Numbered from the stretch's first letter, positions 26,240 through 34,966 are shown. The stretch is DNA of 64,000 nt from Bacteroidota bacterium (GCA_030835135.1 JAUQWO010000064.1:1-64000); one strand, 5' to 3'. Notes: generated from the sequence alone by a model not told the origin. Translations and numbers: made by a program.

Positions 26240-26854
26240 TTAAGGAGAACCCCAAACCTCGATCATTACCTCGCCCCGCTTTCGACATCCTCGACACATC
26301 CCACACGCGACATTAAAGCAATGACACGAATGCGTCCAGCGAGCGATGGCTTCGGGCATTTTGCTCTCACGCAAGAGCTCGGCGGAGCACTTCTTGATTG
26401 CGGGCGCATAGAGCCGGAGTCCCCCCTCTTGGCGAGTAAAGAGTTCATCCATCAGCGAATAGAACCCCACTGTGCCATCTGCGAATCTGGCATCTGAAGA
26501 AACTGTTCCTGTGAAGAGGTCACCTTGCACCCCCATCGCAAGGCACCGAGCTGCGACCACAGTTATGAGAAATTGATTTCTTAATGGCCACCAATCAGAC
26601 GAGGGCAAATAATTAGAATTCTCTGATCCAGCCTCCCGCCGATTGGTCGACATGTCACCTAAGCCTGCAAAAGAGAAATCCGCTCGAAGCACCTCATGTG
26701 AAGTCCCCAGTTCGTGACAAATCGCCTTCGAGGCCTCGACTTCTGCTTCGCCCGCTGCTTGACCATATAGGACTGTAAACGCCAGGTCTGGTCTTATCGC
26801 ATACGCGAGTGCTGAGGAGTCGAGCCCTCCAGATAGAAGCAGTATCTTTCTCAT
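26240..26854 (-). CDS. QueC-like PP-loop protein
   Basis: The 204-residue product opens with the PP-loop KILLLSGGLDSSALAYA and ends with the zinc-site pattern HSCHCFNVACGMCRGCRKR, both hallmarks of 7-cyano-7-deazaguanine synthase (QueC). Housekeeping QueC makes preQ0 for queuosine, but no queD, queE or queF is nearby. QueC-like proteins are known parts of the QatABCD and type IV CBASS defence systems. The ATG at 26854 overlaps the stop of the PfkB-NDT gene (ATGA), showing tight coupling. I infer a defence-dedicated activity that acts on a nucleobase or a protein partner. Confidence 0.85.
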   Translation of the reverse strand: MRKILLLSGGLDSSALAYAIRPDLAFTVLYGQAAGEAEVEASKAICHELGTSHEVLRADFSFAGLGDMSTNRREAGSENSNYLPSSDWWPLRNQFLITVVAARCLAMGVQGDLFTGTVSSDARFADGTVGFYSLMDELFTRQEGGLRLYAPAIKKCSAELLRESKMPEAIARWTHSCHCFNVACGMCRGCRKRGEVMIEVWGSP

Positions 26855-28122
26855 TCCAGCTTGCCCATCCAAGCCGCTTGATAGATCGCGGTTGGAAAAT
26901 CACGGAATACATGGCAGTTGCTGCCTTCGATCATAGTGATGTGTCTGGGGTCCAAGTCGCTGACGAACACAACCGCAGGTTTCTTCAAGGCACGCGCAAA
27001 ACCGAGTTCAAAGATCGTACCCGGATCAAAGCCATCCACCAAGGCAAAAACCAGATCGCTTTCGACTAAACCTTTGATGTCTGCATCGGCGATCTTGGTC
27101 ATGTCCTTGGCATGTGTCAATTCTCCCACATGATCCCTCGGGGAGAATACGACGAGTCCTTGTTCTTCGAGAGCGGCCCTCGCTTCGTTCAACAGCCACA
27201 ATTGAGGAAGATTAAAGAACGGTCCTGCCAAATATACTTGCGCCCGATGCTTCTTCGGGGCTTTGGGGGGCACAAGCACTTTCGTCATTTTGGGAGCAGA
27301 GAGATGGGGGGATGCAGGAACCGGCAGAGCCCGGGTGGCACAATAGAGCGCAGTGGCCGCCGCAGCCTTACGAGCTGAATCAAGTGGAGTGGCCCCAGCT
27401 ACTGTCCAATATGCAGCGAAGATCGATGAGAAGACATCACCAGATCCAATTGGGAACACGGTTGGAATAGGAACGCTCGGGATGTGGTCGAGATTCCCAT
27501 CACTGCACACGACTGCACCCTCAGTGGCATTCTTCACGACAACCACTTCGCACCCGGCCAGTCTGAGCAGTGATTTCGCCAACACCTCAGAGTTCAACTC
27601 CTGTGGTGCGGAGTGAGGCTCGACGGCCTGCAACATGGCCCGAGCTTCTTTGAGATTAGCGACGATGGCAAGCCGCTTGGCTGAAATCTCCTCTTTGGAT
27701 GGCAATCGTGCGAGTTCACCCGATTGCGGATCGAAGACAATTTGATTTGCCTCAACGCTAGGCGATGCTTCGACCATTCCGAAGACGAGAGCGCACTCTG
27801 TTTCAACCCGGTCTAGGTTTATTCGAGCGCGTCCGGGTCTACTCTGGTACAACTTTGGAGCGGACAATCCGTGGATGTACTGAAACTCAACCATCCCATC
27901 GCGTGGTGTAATCTCGACATCGTATCCGAACGAGGCAGCAGTGTCCCTGACCTGACTTTCGAGCTCACCTTCAGCGCAGGTACGAAGTAGTACCCGACTC
28001 TTGGAGATCATCTCGACGATCCTTGATGCTGCGGCAGCGGCGCGCCCCCCTGAACCGTACACCTCACGCCATGCGGGATTCAGACAAACCTCAAAGTACG
28101 TGCCTCCGATTACAGTGAACAT
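26851..28122 (-). CDS. PfkB-family kinase fused to a nucleoside 2-deoxyribosyltransferase
   Basis: The 423-residue product has two halves. Residues 1 to about 280 are PfkB-like, starting MFTVIGGTYFEV with the catalytic-base motif PIGSGDVFSSIFAAYW. Residues about 300-423 are of the deoxyribosyltransferase type: VYLAGPFFNLPQLW, then DPGTIFELGFARALKKPAV, whose Glu is the expected nucleophile. PfkB enzymes phosphorylate sugars or nucleosides, and NDT enzymes move or hydrolyse deoxyribosyl groups. Joining them in front of a QueC-like gene suggests handling of a modified nucleoside or nucleotide. ATG 28122 has AGGGGGA upstream and lies eight bases after the previous stop. The longer frame to 28212 reads through that upstream gene and is unlikely. 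Confidence 0.85.
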   Translation of the reverse strand: MFTVIGGTYFEVCLNPAWREVYGSGGRAAAAASRIVEMISKSRVLLRTCAEGELESQVRDTAASFGYDVEITPRDGMVEFQYIHGLSAPKLYQSRPGRARINLDRVETECALVFGMVEASPSVEANQIVFDPQSGELARLPSKEEISAKRLAIVANLKEARAMLQAVEPHSAPQELNSEVLAKSLLRLAGCEVVVVKNATEGAVVCSDGNLDHIPSVPIPTVFPIGSGDVFSSIFAAYWTVAGATPLDSARKAAAATALYCATRALPVPASPHLSAPKMTKVLVPPKAPKKHRAQVYLAGPFFNLPQLWLLNEARAALEEQGLVVFSPRDHVGELTHAKDMTKIADADIKGLVESDLVFALVDGFDPGTIFELGFARALKKPAVVFVSDLDPRHITMIEGSNCHVFRDFPTAIYQAAWMGKLE

Positions 28123-28130
28123 ATTTCCCC

Positions 28131-28514
28131 CTATGCATGTACGCGAAGTTCCACGGCTCCACTCTGGATATTGACGACGTCCGCAACATAGACGTATCCC
28201 TTTCCGATGCAACCGAGAATGAGGCTAACGTTGGACACAATGCTCCCGGCTATATCCCCTCCGTTTGTCATAACCTGTAGTGGCGGACCACCATTTGTTG
28301 GAACCAATGTGAGGCGATCACCTTCGCTCAGTTTTTCAACGACACCTCTCTTCGGTGACTGAAGAAATGTCACGAAATCCAATGAAGCACAAGCATTTGT
28401 CTCACCTCCACCTCCCGCCCCACCCCCGCTATCCTCACCACGGATTCCGTTGTCGTCTCGTTCAGGGCGGGACGGACGCCCAAAATCCGGAATACCTCCA
28501 CCTGATCCACTCAT
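28131..28514 (-). CDS. Small protein with Gly-rich disordered N-terminus and compact C-terminal domain
   Basis: The 127-residue product begins MSGSGGGIPDFG and stays Gly/Pro/charge-rich to about residue 42. A folded domain of about 85 residues follows (LDFVTFLQSPKRGVVEKLSE, then GDRLTLV ... GGDIAGSIV ... LILGCIGKGYVYVADVV). The beta-rich pattern suggests a small OB- or HIRAN-like barrel, but I cannot name the family. AAGGAGG lies five bases before the ATG. It sits between KwaB (72-base gap) and the PfkB-NDT gene (8-base gap), within the operon. The flexible glycine-rich tip makes it a candidate partner or substrate of the QueC-like protein. Confidence 0.7.
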   Translation of the reverse strand: MSGSGGGIPDFGRPSRPERDDNGIRGEDSGGGAGGGGETNACASLDFVTFLQSPKRGVVEKLSEGDRLTLVPTNGGPPLQVMTNGGDIAGSIVSNVSLILGCIGKGYVYVADVVNIQSGAVELRVHA

Positions 28515-28586
28515 CGGTCCTCCTTCGGCAATGGTTACCTGCGAATTGATTTCTCACCACTGTTGGGCCTGCTTCTGCAGGTCCAG

Positions 28587-29477
28587 TCACTTGGTTATGA
28601 CAATCTTAGAATTCGTGAGGAACATCCTTTCAGATATTGGCGAATCGAGTATATCCTCAGCGAGAAATTGTATTGCCCGCTTTGCTTTCTTCCGATCTGC
28701 TGGAATCTGCAGTGCGGGCCTACCATTCTTCGTCGTGATCCCCAATGGAATGCCCCGTCGCTTAGCGGAATTGAAGACCGCTTTTACCGAATCCTTGCTT
28801 AGGACACCAGATTGGAGAATTGAGTGAACCTTCTTCCTCAACCATGAATCCGGGAGCCCGAAAAAACCATCCTCATCGTCTATGAAGATATACGGTCCCT
28901 TTTGGAACTTCTTCATTTCAATGTCGCTCGCTTCTAAAAGGTATTCTGAGATGTCAAGGAATCTTGAAACCGACCTCAGAGATTCGAAGAACAGTTTCCC
29001 GTCTTGATATAGAGCAGTGATGTTCTTTTGAAACACCAGCACTGGGGATTCAAGAGGTGTCAGAGTATCTTCTGAAAACAATAGCCCCCCTTCAGCCCTA
29101 ATCACGACGCTCTCAGACATCCTCTGAAATGCGATGAGTTGTCCGGCACGGTTCTGACCACAAGCAATCAATGCCAGCAGACGACCTCCACGCTCTATCA
29201 TCTCCTTGGTCAAGATCTCCGGTGGAAGGTCAGGCTTGCAGAGGCTCGCATAAATGTCAGGCAACTTCAGCCCTTCGATCACGAGCAGGCTGTCATCATC
29301 GGCTTTGTAGTCTCCGTTGTACGAGATGAGCTCCTTCTCGGCAAGGAAGGCATTCGAATACCCAGAGAAATCTCTGGTCATATCAGTCTGAGTCTGTCTT
29401 TCGATCGGAAGGGACCTCACTATTGTTTCGTCCGCGTATTCAAGGGCCACGAAGAATTGCCACACGATCGGAGGCAT
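28587..29477 (-). CDS. kwaB: KwaB-like protein (DUF4868), Kiwa defence
   Basis: The 296-residue soluble protein has the layout of DUF4868/KwaB. A beta-rich N-terminal half contains a segment around LVFQKNITALYQDGKLFFES and FLDISEYLLEASDIEM. A helical part follows, and the family ending reads ILDSPISERMFLTNSKIVI, matching the D-x-L-x-S-x-(L/I)-T/S...SK pattern. KwaB works with membrane KwaA in Kiwa to detect phage attack and block phage DNA functions. ATG 29477 lies one base after the KwaA stop (TAACATG); an in-frame TTG at 29486 is less likely. The pairing with a four-helix KwaA-like gene makes the call firm by context; the residue-level match is from memory. Confidence 0.78.
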   Translation of the reverse strand: MPPIVWQFFVALEYADETIVRSLPIERQTQTDMTRDFSGYSNAFLAEKELISYNGDYKADDDSLLVIEGLKLPDIYASLCKPDLPPEILTKEMIERGGRLLALIACGQNRAGQLIAFQRMSESVVIRAEGGLLFSEDTLTPLESPVLVFQKNITALYQDGKLFFESLRSVSRFLDISEYLLEASDIEMKKFQKGPYIFIDDEDGFFGLPDSWLRKKVHSILQSGVLSKDSVKAVFNSAKRRGIPLGITTKNGRPALQIPADRKKAKRAIQFLAEDILDSPISERMFLTNSKIVITK

Positions 29478-29478
29478 G

Positions 29479-29991
29479 TTAGTCAATCTCCATTAATAGG
29501 TAGTCTGAGATCTCAACAACGAATCGATTCTGTGGATTGCCCCTGAGTCTCTTCTTGGTCAGAAGAATTAGGGTTACGTTGTCATTTGTCGTGACCTCAT
29601 AGAAGTGATAGCGGAAGAGTCCCAGCAGCGGATTGAAGTGATACGAATTACTTGCAAATACCGCCACAAAGATTAGAACGAAGACGAAGGACACAACAGG
29701 GAGGTTTGTTTGCTGATCCGATGTCCCAGCAAGAGGAAGCAGGTACGTCAAAATGAAGGCGAGTATCTCTTGATCCGCATTTCGGACGGAAGATAGCTTT
29801 AGCTCGATCACACGCAGCTTGGACCTAATGAATCTGAGTAAACACAGATTCAGAAGCACGAGAAGACCAGCAAGAGCAAAGAGAACATACTGCCATCCTC
29901 CTTGCTCAGAGAGCCTTGATAATCCGTAGGTAATCAGGACGGGGGCCAACGATGTGGACACCAACGCAATCTTCGCGAAAAAGCTCAGCAT
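29479..29991 (-). CDS. kwaA: KwaA-like four-helix membrane protein, Kiwa defence
   Basis: The 170-residue product has four hydrophobic segments: two near residues 5-50, one around AFILTYLLPLAG (about 80-90) and one at VSFVFVLIFVAVFASN (about 100-115). NPLLGLFRYHFYEV follows, then a C-terminal beta stretch. The LTYLLPL and NPLL..FRYHFYEV patterns fit KwaA. I choose the ATG at 29991, which has GGGGAG seven bases upstream, over the ATG at 30015. It is the first gene of the minus-strand operon, with KwaB immediately downstream. KwaA is the membrane sensor of Kiwa. Confidence 0.75.
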   Translation of the reverse strand: MLSFFAKIALVSTSLAPVLITYGLSRLSEQGGWQYVLFALAGLLVLLNLCLLRFIRSKLRVIELKLSSVRNADQEILAFILTYLLPLAGTSDQQTNLPVVSFVFVLIFVAVFASNSYHFNPLLGLFRYHFYEVTTNDNVTLILLTKKRLRGNPQNRFVVEISDYLLMEID

Positions 29992-30257
29992 AGTCGACTC
30001 CCCATTAGAATCCATAGAGGTAAGTGCCAGGGTCGGTCATGGGACCCGCAACAACCGCAATCGTTGATTTCGTTTATGGATCCGTCCGATGGTGTCTTCG
30101 AAAAACCCAATTTCCCTTTTTAAGGCAGATTTCGAGAATTAGTTGAAGGCTATCTATCATTCTAAGAAGAGTCCGTCCTCCTATGGCACCCCCTTCAGAA
30201 CTATTGAACAACTCACACACCCAGTTTCAGTAGTTCATCAGGAGTGGAACTCAACGG

Positions 30258-30977
30258 TCATATCTTATAGCTGCTGGTATCCTGCTTCTTGATGACCCCG
30301 TCCACTCGAAATGTGAAGATGTAGTCGTTCACAACGTCTTCAATCTGGAGTGGCAGGAGCACCTGATACGTCTTTCCGACATAGCCTTGCATCGTCCGGC
30401 TGAAATCTTCGTAAGATGCATATGTCCCTTTCGTGTATTTGCTTTGGTACTCATAGTCTGGAAGGAGCGATTCTTCAAGCCATCTCCCGGCCGTGTATCT
30501 GGTTCCTTCTACCCAGCGGACAAAGTCGGTCGGAAAGACGATATCCTCAATTGATCCCCTGCGGACGATAATCGATGGTGCCTGAGGTTTTTCTCGATCA
30601 TTATATTTCACCCCTGAATGCATAACGCGATGCGTGGCTCCATCGTGATCTACAAAGGCCGCTTCATCCCATGGCACCTTGATCGAATGATCGGTCTTGT
30701 TGACAGCTGAGAAAGAAATATTTCGACTGTCTGCTATCCAGAGAATACGGAGCAGATCATCCTCAAAGAAGAACTTGTATTTCGGGTTCGTCGAAACCGT
30801 ATCCACCTTTTGTGTCCCGTAACGCTGAGAAGCCTTCTCTGGCCGTTCGACTTTTGACAATGACATTGAATACTGAGCTGTGAATGTTGAGGTCTTGACG
30901 ATTTCACTGGGAGAAAAACAGCCGGACAGTATAAGACCTAAGGCTATTATAGAAAGTATGATTCTACGAGCGTGCAT
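30258..30977 (-). CDS. Lipoprotein of unknown function
   Basis: The 239-residue product has a lipoprotein signal, lipobox ILSGC at residues 16-20, and AAGGGGGC before the ATG. The mature part has alternating beta segments (ISFSAVNKTDHSIKVPWDEA, RHVMHSG-like) and looks like a single globular periplasmic domain. It is 267 bases upstream of KwaA on the same strand, so it is probably a separate unit. No family recognised. Confidence 0.7.
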   Translation of the reverse strand: MHARRIILSIIALGLILSGCFSPSEIVKTSTFTAQYSMSLSKVERPEKASQRYGTQKVDTVSTNPKYKFFFEDDLLRILWIADSRNISFSAVNKTDHSIKVPWDEAAFVDHDGATHRVMHSGVKYNDREKPQAPSIIVRRGSIEDIVFPTDFVRWVEGTRYTAGRWLEESLLPDYEYQSKYTKGTYASYEDFSRTMQGYVGKTYQVLLPLQIEDVVNDYIFTFRVDGVIKKQDTSSYKI

Positions 30978-31157
30978 GTTCAGTTGCCCCCTTGTCCGTG
31001 GTTTGCTTTGATGGATTAATGAACTCAGTGTAGATTCGAGTGAGAAGGACCATTTTCAATCCATGATGAAACGAAGGCACTTCTGTCCGGAGAAAATGAG
31101 TCCTTTCTTTTGCCTCGTCACTCGAATCGTCGGAATCCCTTGGTTCTGAAATACAGT

Positions 31158-32102
31158 CTATCGTTGCCCCGGTTCACCCGCACCATTGATGACCGCCCGA
31201 GCGATCAGATAAGTGGTGATCTCTGTCGCTGCTGGATTCTTCAACGAAGTACAGAGGTTACAGATAGTTCTTGTCAGGTATCCAATCGCGAGACGCCCGA
31301 GTGTGTCAATCAGTTCTCCAAATCTAGGAGCCATGGAAATCCCGCCAACGGTTCTTACTATTCCGCCGGCGCGTGACGATCCATGCGAGACCGTAGAGAG
31401 GGTGGAGTATAGCGATTGGTAGTCATCTGCATGTCCGACATGCACTGCAACGTCAAATATGGTGACGCACGCATTGGGGTCTTTCTCGTTTACCACTTGC
31501 CACGACCAATGAGATTTGAGATTTGTTGAATAGTTGACGCGGACCTGATCATAGGCAGCTTGTATTCCCTCCTCCGATGATGTTGGGAACCTCTTCCTGA
31601 ATGACTCCTCTGAGAGTCTCCCATTCCGACGCGCCTTCCGACACCACTCAAGGTCTTTGTACTGCTCTACATGGCGGTATTCAAGGAAGAGTAGGTCCCG
31701 CTTTTCCGCATTGCTCTGTAGAATGATTGACTGGTTCAAGTAGTTCTCAAACAAAGACCGAAGCAAAATTGAGGCTTCCCCTGGGAGACCTTCTTGAAGA
31801 CAAGCCCGCACCCCCGAAAAACACTGACAACTCCTAGCGAAGAGGACCCGCAGGCCCACCATTGGATTGTCTTCTGAGAAAAGGCCCGACTCGGCAAGAT
31901 AAGATGTAAAGAGGTGAAGCGTCTCCATTTCTTCCCAGAGACTGAGGTGGGGGGCACGCAACCTCTCCAACGTCTCGGCTAATCCACTAAGGCTGTTCGC
32001 CCGATAACTGGCGATGATGCCATCGTACTTGGCAAGCAGGCTCACCAGGATCGGCTTCAAAGAGCCCGGGAGATTTGGTAAGTCAGCCGAGTGCACGTTC
32101 AT
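31158..32102 (-). CDS. DUF5677-like helical protein
   Basis: The 314-residue, mostly helical protein has the core ILLRSLFENYLNQSIILQSN followed by EKRDLLFLEYRHVEQYKDLE, and later LYSTLSTVSHGSSRAGG. The R-x-x-x-E...S-x-x-x-H layout is that of the DUF5677 family, common in defence and mobile islands and sometimes compared with HEPN/Abi proteins. Biochemical function unknown. I start at the ATG at 32102; a TTG at 32114 is also possible. A methyltransferase fragment lies 28 bases upstream. Confidence 0.65.
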   Translation of the reverse strand: MNVHSADLPNLPGSLKPILVSLLAKYDGIIASYRANSLSGLAETLERLRAPHLSLWEEMETLHLFTSYLAESGLFSEDNPMVGLRVLFARSCQCFSGVRACLQEGLPGEASILLRSLFENYLNQSIILQSNAEKRDLLFLEYRHVEQYKDLEWCRKARRNGRLSEESFRKRFPTSSEEGIQAAYDQVRVNYSTNLKSHWSWQVVNEKDPNACVTIFDVAVHVGHADDYQSLYSTLSTVSHGSSRAGGIVRTVGGISMAPRFGELIDTLGRLAIGYLTRTICNLCTSLKNPAATEITTYLIARAVINGAGEPGQR

Positions 32103-32129
32103 CACTGTTGTCAATCATCCGTGGAGGAC

Positions 32130-32333
32130 TCATCGCTCGTTCTCGCGTCTTCGTTGCGTTGGATCGAAGGAGACCCTGTAGTCCCGCTTCGAATTAAACG
32201 GAGGGTCGATATAGATCAGATCAATAAAGCCAACCGGATGCTCCTTGTGGAGTTCCTTGAGGACTTCGAGACGGTCACCGACGCGGAGCTGTTTCACTAG
32301 GTCTTGCCTCCGAGGCGCAGCCAAAGAAACCAT
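32130..32333 (-). pseudogene. N-terminal fragment of a DNA methyltransferase
   Basis: The 67-codon frame reads LRVGDRLEVLKELHKE...GFIDLIYIDPPFNSKRDY, which is motif IV (DPPF) of the Mod/N6-adenine or N4-cytosine methylases, and then ends after about 18 more codons. A complete enzyme needs several hundred residues, and the DUF5677 gene follows at once. This is a remnant of a lost restriction-modification gene. It overlaps the preceding membrane-protein gene by 37 bases. Confidence 0.7.
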
Positions 32334-33262
32334 CGAGGAAACTCAAACCCAGGAAGTAGGTTTGACGGAATCGGCGTGCGAGGCCACGAAACCCATAGAG
32401 CCAATGTTGAAGAAAACGCCATGATCCAGCCGATCGCCTTCAACCCAGTTGGAGTTTCGGCTTTCGGCAAGTGATCTAGCATTCGTTCAGCCAATGAATC
32501 GGCTTGTGTCGATCGGAAACCTTCGGATCGCAGTTCGGAAATAACCTTTGGCCGAATACCGTCAATCGCTACGATCGTAGGTGGACGCTCAGGGAGTGTC
32601 GTGGCTTGATATAGGGACAGCAGGAGCGCAATTGCAAATGAAATGGAAACAAGTCTGGGGCCTTGGAAGATCTGCTCCCAGAATGTACTGAATAGATCTC
32701 GTGCGAAGGGCCTGAAGAACACCTTCTCATTTACCTTAACGACTTTGTGCGGCCCAAGAATGACTCCTCCAAGAACAAGACTGGCGTCGGCAGTTCCAGT
32801 GTGCTGGATCTCTATAATGGCGCCGTCCCTTCTATCTAAATAGTCAAAGTCTAGTACTACACCAGGTGCATCAGCGTGCCCCTTGACTGTGAAATTGGTG
32901 CTCGGTCGGACAACCTTCAGAATGTCGAAATCCAAAATCTCGACATCCGCCTTGGGATCATGAAGTGTGAATGTCAGTCGATCATTTTTGGGGATGTCAT
33001 CCCGTCTCAGTGGACGACGGCCATTGTTCCAAATGCAGATGAGCGTTCTAGTGACACGTGGAACTTCGTTCTTTTCGAACGTCACTTTGATTTTCCGGTG
33101 GGCGCTCGAAATTCTACTGACCTCACGTATATGTTTGTAAACGAATCGCAGGTCGACGCGTGACTTGCTCCTGAAGTAGATGGTGATCGAAGCCAAGATT
33201 CCCAAAAGTCCTATCAGATAGCCCAATGGGTCCCGCAATGCGGTTTCTAGAATTTGTTCCAT
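32297..33262 (-). CDS. Membrane protein of unknown function
   Basis: The 321-residue product has a membrane segment at about 11-30 (PLGYLIGLLGILASITIYF), a soluble beta-rich domain (about 35-200), a second span at about 205-225 (LVSISFAIALLLSLYQ) and a third near 278-298 (IGWIMAFSSTLALWVSW). The soluble domain should face the cytoplasm if the first span is N-out. I do not recognise the family. It belongs to a run of minus-strand orphan genes in the accessory island. Confidence 0.6.
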   Translation of the reverse strand: MEQILETALRDPLGYLIGLLGILASITIYFRSKSRVDLRFVYKHIREVSRISSAHRKIKVTFEKNEVPRVTRTLICIWNNGRRPLRRDDIPKNDRLTFTLHDPKADVEILDFDILKVVRPSTNFTVKGHADAPGVVLDFDYLDRRDGAIIEIQHTGTADASLVLGGVILGPHKVVKVNEKVFFRPFARDLFSTFWEQIFQGPRLVSISFAIALLLSLYQATTLPERPPTIVAIDGIRPKVISELRSEGFRSTQADSLAERMLDHLPKAETPTGLKAIGWIMAFSSTLALWVSWPRTPIPSNLLPGFEFPRWFLWLRLGGKT

Positions 33263-33302
33263 GTGTGCTTGAAGAGATTGTTCAATCTATCGAAATGGTG
33301 GT

Positions 33303-33920
33303 CTATTCCTTCTCCCCCCAGTTGGTACCGGGGATGTTGTGCGCCATCTTGAGAGCTTGCTCAAGGAGATCCCATTGCTCGGCCGGGTCCGTCTCGGCGC
33401 GGCAACGCTCAAACAGGGAGATCGCATTCTCAATCATCATCAGGCGATAGCCTTTAGGTGCTGGCGATCGACCATGGTAGATGTGCAAATGTGCAGTCCA
33501 CATATTGCGAGCATCCGTCAGGCTACCGCCATTAAGTGGGTTGGGTTCATCGGCAAATGGGTCGTCTTGTCCGTCGTCCTCCCAAAGGCAAATCGGGCAG
33601 ACAAAGTAGTCTGCCCAGCTCTCGTGGACCGGAAAGTGGCACACCGGACAATGGTAGAGGTCGAATTCCGTCGCTCGGGGGAAGACGGGTCGCGGTTCAA
33701 ATTCAGCTCGGGCTTGAGCCTCTGCTCGAGCCTGTGCCTCCCTCTTCTTCTTCGCGCCTCTCACAGCCGCACGATGCAAAGATGTTGAAAAAGGATGATC
33801 AGTCCGAGGAACGTCGCTGTGCGCTGTTTCATGGCGTTCTCCGCAATTGTTACGACGATAGTAGTTTGAGTCCTGAATGATCCCCTTCTCCACTGAAATG
33901 GAATCGGGCACTAGTATCAA
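33303..33920 (-). CDS. CPCC-type cysteine-rich domain protein
   Basis: The C-terminal two thirds carry the cysteine-rich CPCC pattern: YHCPVCHFPVHESWADYFVC, then PICLWEDDGQDD and NPLNGGSLTDARNMW. The Cys pairs probably bind zinc. CPCC proteins are small and common in mobile and toxin/immunity contexts, with unknown activity. Before the domain there is an Ala/Arg-rich helix (EAQARAEAQARAEFE). The start is uncertain: the frame opens with TTG at 33920, a GTG lies at 33764, and neither has a good ribosome site. Confidence 0.6.
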   Translation of the reverse strand: MILVPDSISVEKGIIQDSNYYRRNNCGERHETAHSDVPRTDHPFSTSLHRAAVRGAKKKREAQARAEAQARAEFEPRPVFPRATEFDLYHCPVCHFPVHESWADYFVCPICLWEDDGQDDPFADEPNPLNGGSLTDARNMWTAHLHIYHGRSPAPKGYRLMMIENAISLFERCRAETDPAEQWDLLEQALKMAHNIPGTNWGEKE

Positions 33921-34222
33921 TTGCTATGAACGTTATCTCCTTTTGAATAATTGTGAATCACTGAAGACCTGAGGCCGCAGCAACGGGTGAAAACGAGAAT
34001 GCCCCCCATCCAGATCATCCGGATAAGAGGCATATGAAGTTCCATCGTTTCCCCCGATAGTGCTATCACAAAATACAGCAGCAATGTGGCATTGTCAACA
34101 ATCAAATTACCTTACCGCCCCGCCTGTCACAAGACCATGGTCGAGGTGCGAGGACAATTGTGAAGTGCTGGTTGTTCTCGTCGTATTCGATTTGGCCGAA
34201 GACCTAGCCCTTTTGAATTTTC
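33921..34222. other. Gap with no clear gene
   Basis: About 300 bases. A 62-codon minus-strand frame (33917-34105) has hydrophobic stretches but no ribosome site or family pattern. I see no promoter or hairpin that stands out. Confidence 0.35.
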
Positions 34223-34966
34223 TTAGCGCACGGCCCCTCCACCGACAACCCTAGACTTGCCGGGAGCATCAACCATTTTGGGATGGAACTCCCCCGAAAA
34301 GGCTCTATCCAAATCAACGTAGAACCTGGGAGAGTTGGTCGCATCGGTTACGACAATGAATCGGCCGTCCAAGACAATATCTTTGAATAGCTTCTCGAAG
34401 TAGATCTCATCAGGCGGTGTCATTAACAGAGTGCCAGAGCACAATTGAGATTTTGTAGACATTCTGCTAATCGTCGCAACGAGCCTGAATTCACTTGTTG
34501 TGAACTTGCATTCGAGCAAAACGTCAAGGTCTTTCTCCTTAAATCGCCTGGTCTTGTAATGCCACTCGTTCCTGCAGCCATTGGCCTTGAACTCCGTCAT
34601 TAGGCGCAGCAAGGCCTCCAATGGGATAGATTTGAACTTAGAGGCTTCAACAAATCCCTCACGCAACAACTCAAGATAATATTCGCAGTCTTGAGAACCT
34701 TTAATTGCCTCATATCTGGTTATCTCGAATGGAACATCGACTCTGAGCGCATTCAGTGGTACAATCCGACAACGCTCGTCGAGAAGGATCGACATAGGTG
34801 CGATCGAAATCATGTCAAAAGTGCCGTCGGTAACGTACCTGACTCTTCGAATTCCGGTCGACATGTAGTGACTGATAAACCGAGTATTCAACGTAAAACC
34901 ATACCGCCAACTGACATCGTACCCCGATCGCGGGTCGACCGAAATATTGATGTATCTCAGGTTCAT
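34223..34966 (-). CDS. Protein of unknown function in the accessory island
   Basis: The 247-residue soluble protein has no signal peptide and no membrane segment. Visible traits are an N-terminal beta-rich stretch (MNLRYINISVDPRSGYDVSW) and a helical middle (YYLELLREGFVEASKFKSIP). A basic-acidic patch (WHYKTRRFKEKDLDVLLECK) follows. ATG 34966 is preferred over the TTG at 35032, because the TTG version would start only four bases from a terminator hairpin. No family recognised. Confidence 0.5.
   Translation of the reverse strand: MNLRYINISVDPRSGYDVSWRYGFTLNTRFISHYMSTGIRRVRYVTDGTFDMISIAPMSILLDERCRIVPLNALRVDVPFEITRYEAIKGSQDCEYYLELLREGFVEASKFKSIPLEALLRLMTEFKANGCRNEWHYKTRRFKEKDLDVLLECKFTTSEFRLVATISRMSTKSQLCSGTLLMTPPDEIYFEKLFKDIVLDGRFIVVTDATNSPRFYVDLDRAFSGEFHPKMVDAPGKSRVVGGGAVR

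Noticed and set aside
25387-30015. Type IV CBASS because of the QueC-like and OGG-like genes
   Set aside because: No CD-NTase, TGT-like gene or usual CBASS effector is visible; the other genes fit a Kiwa-like pair.
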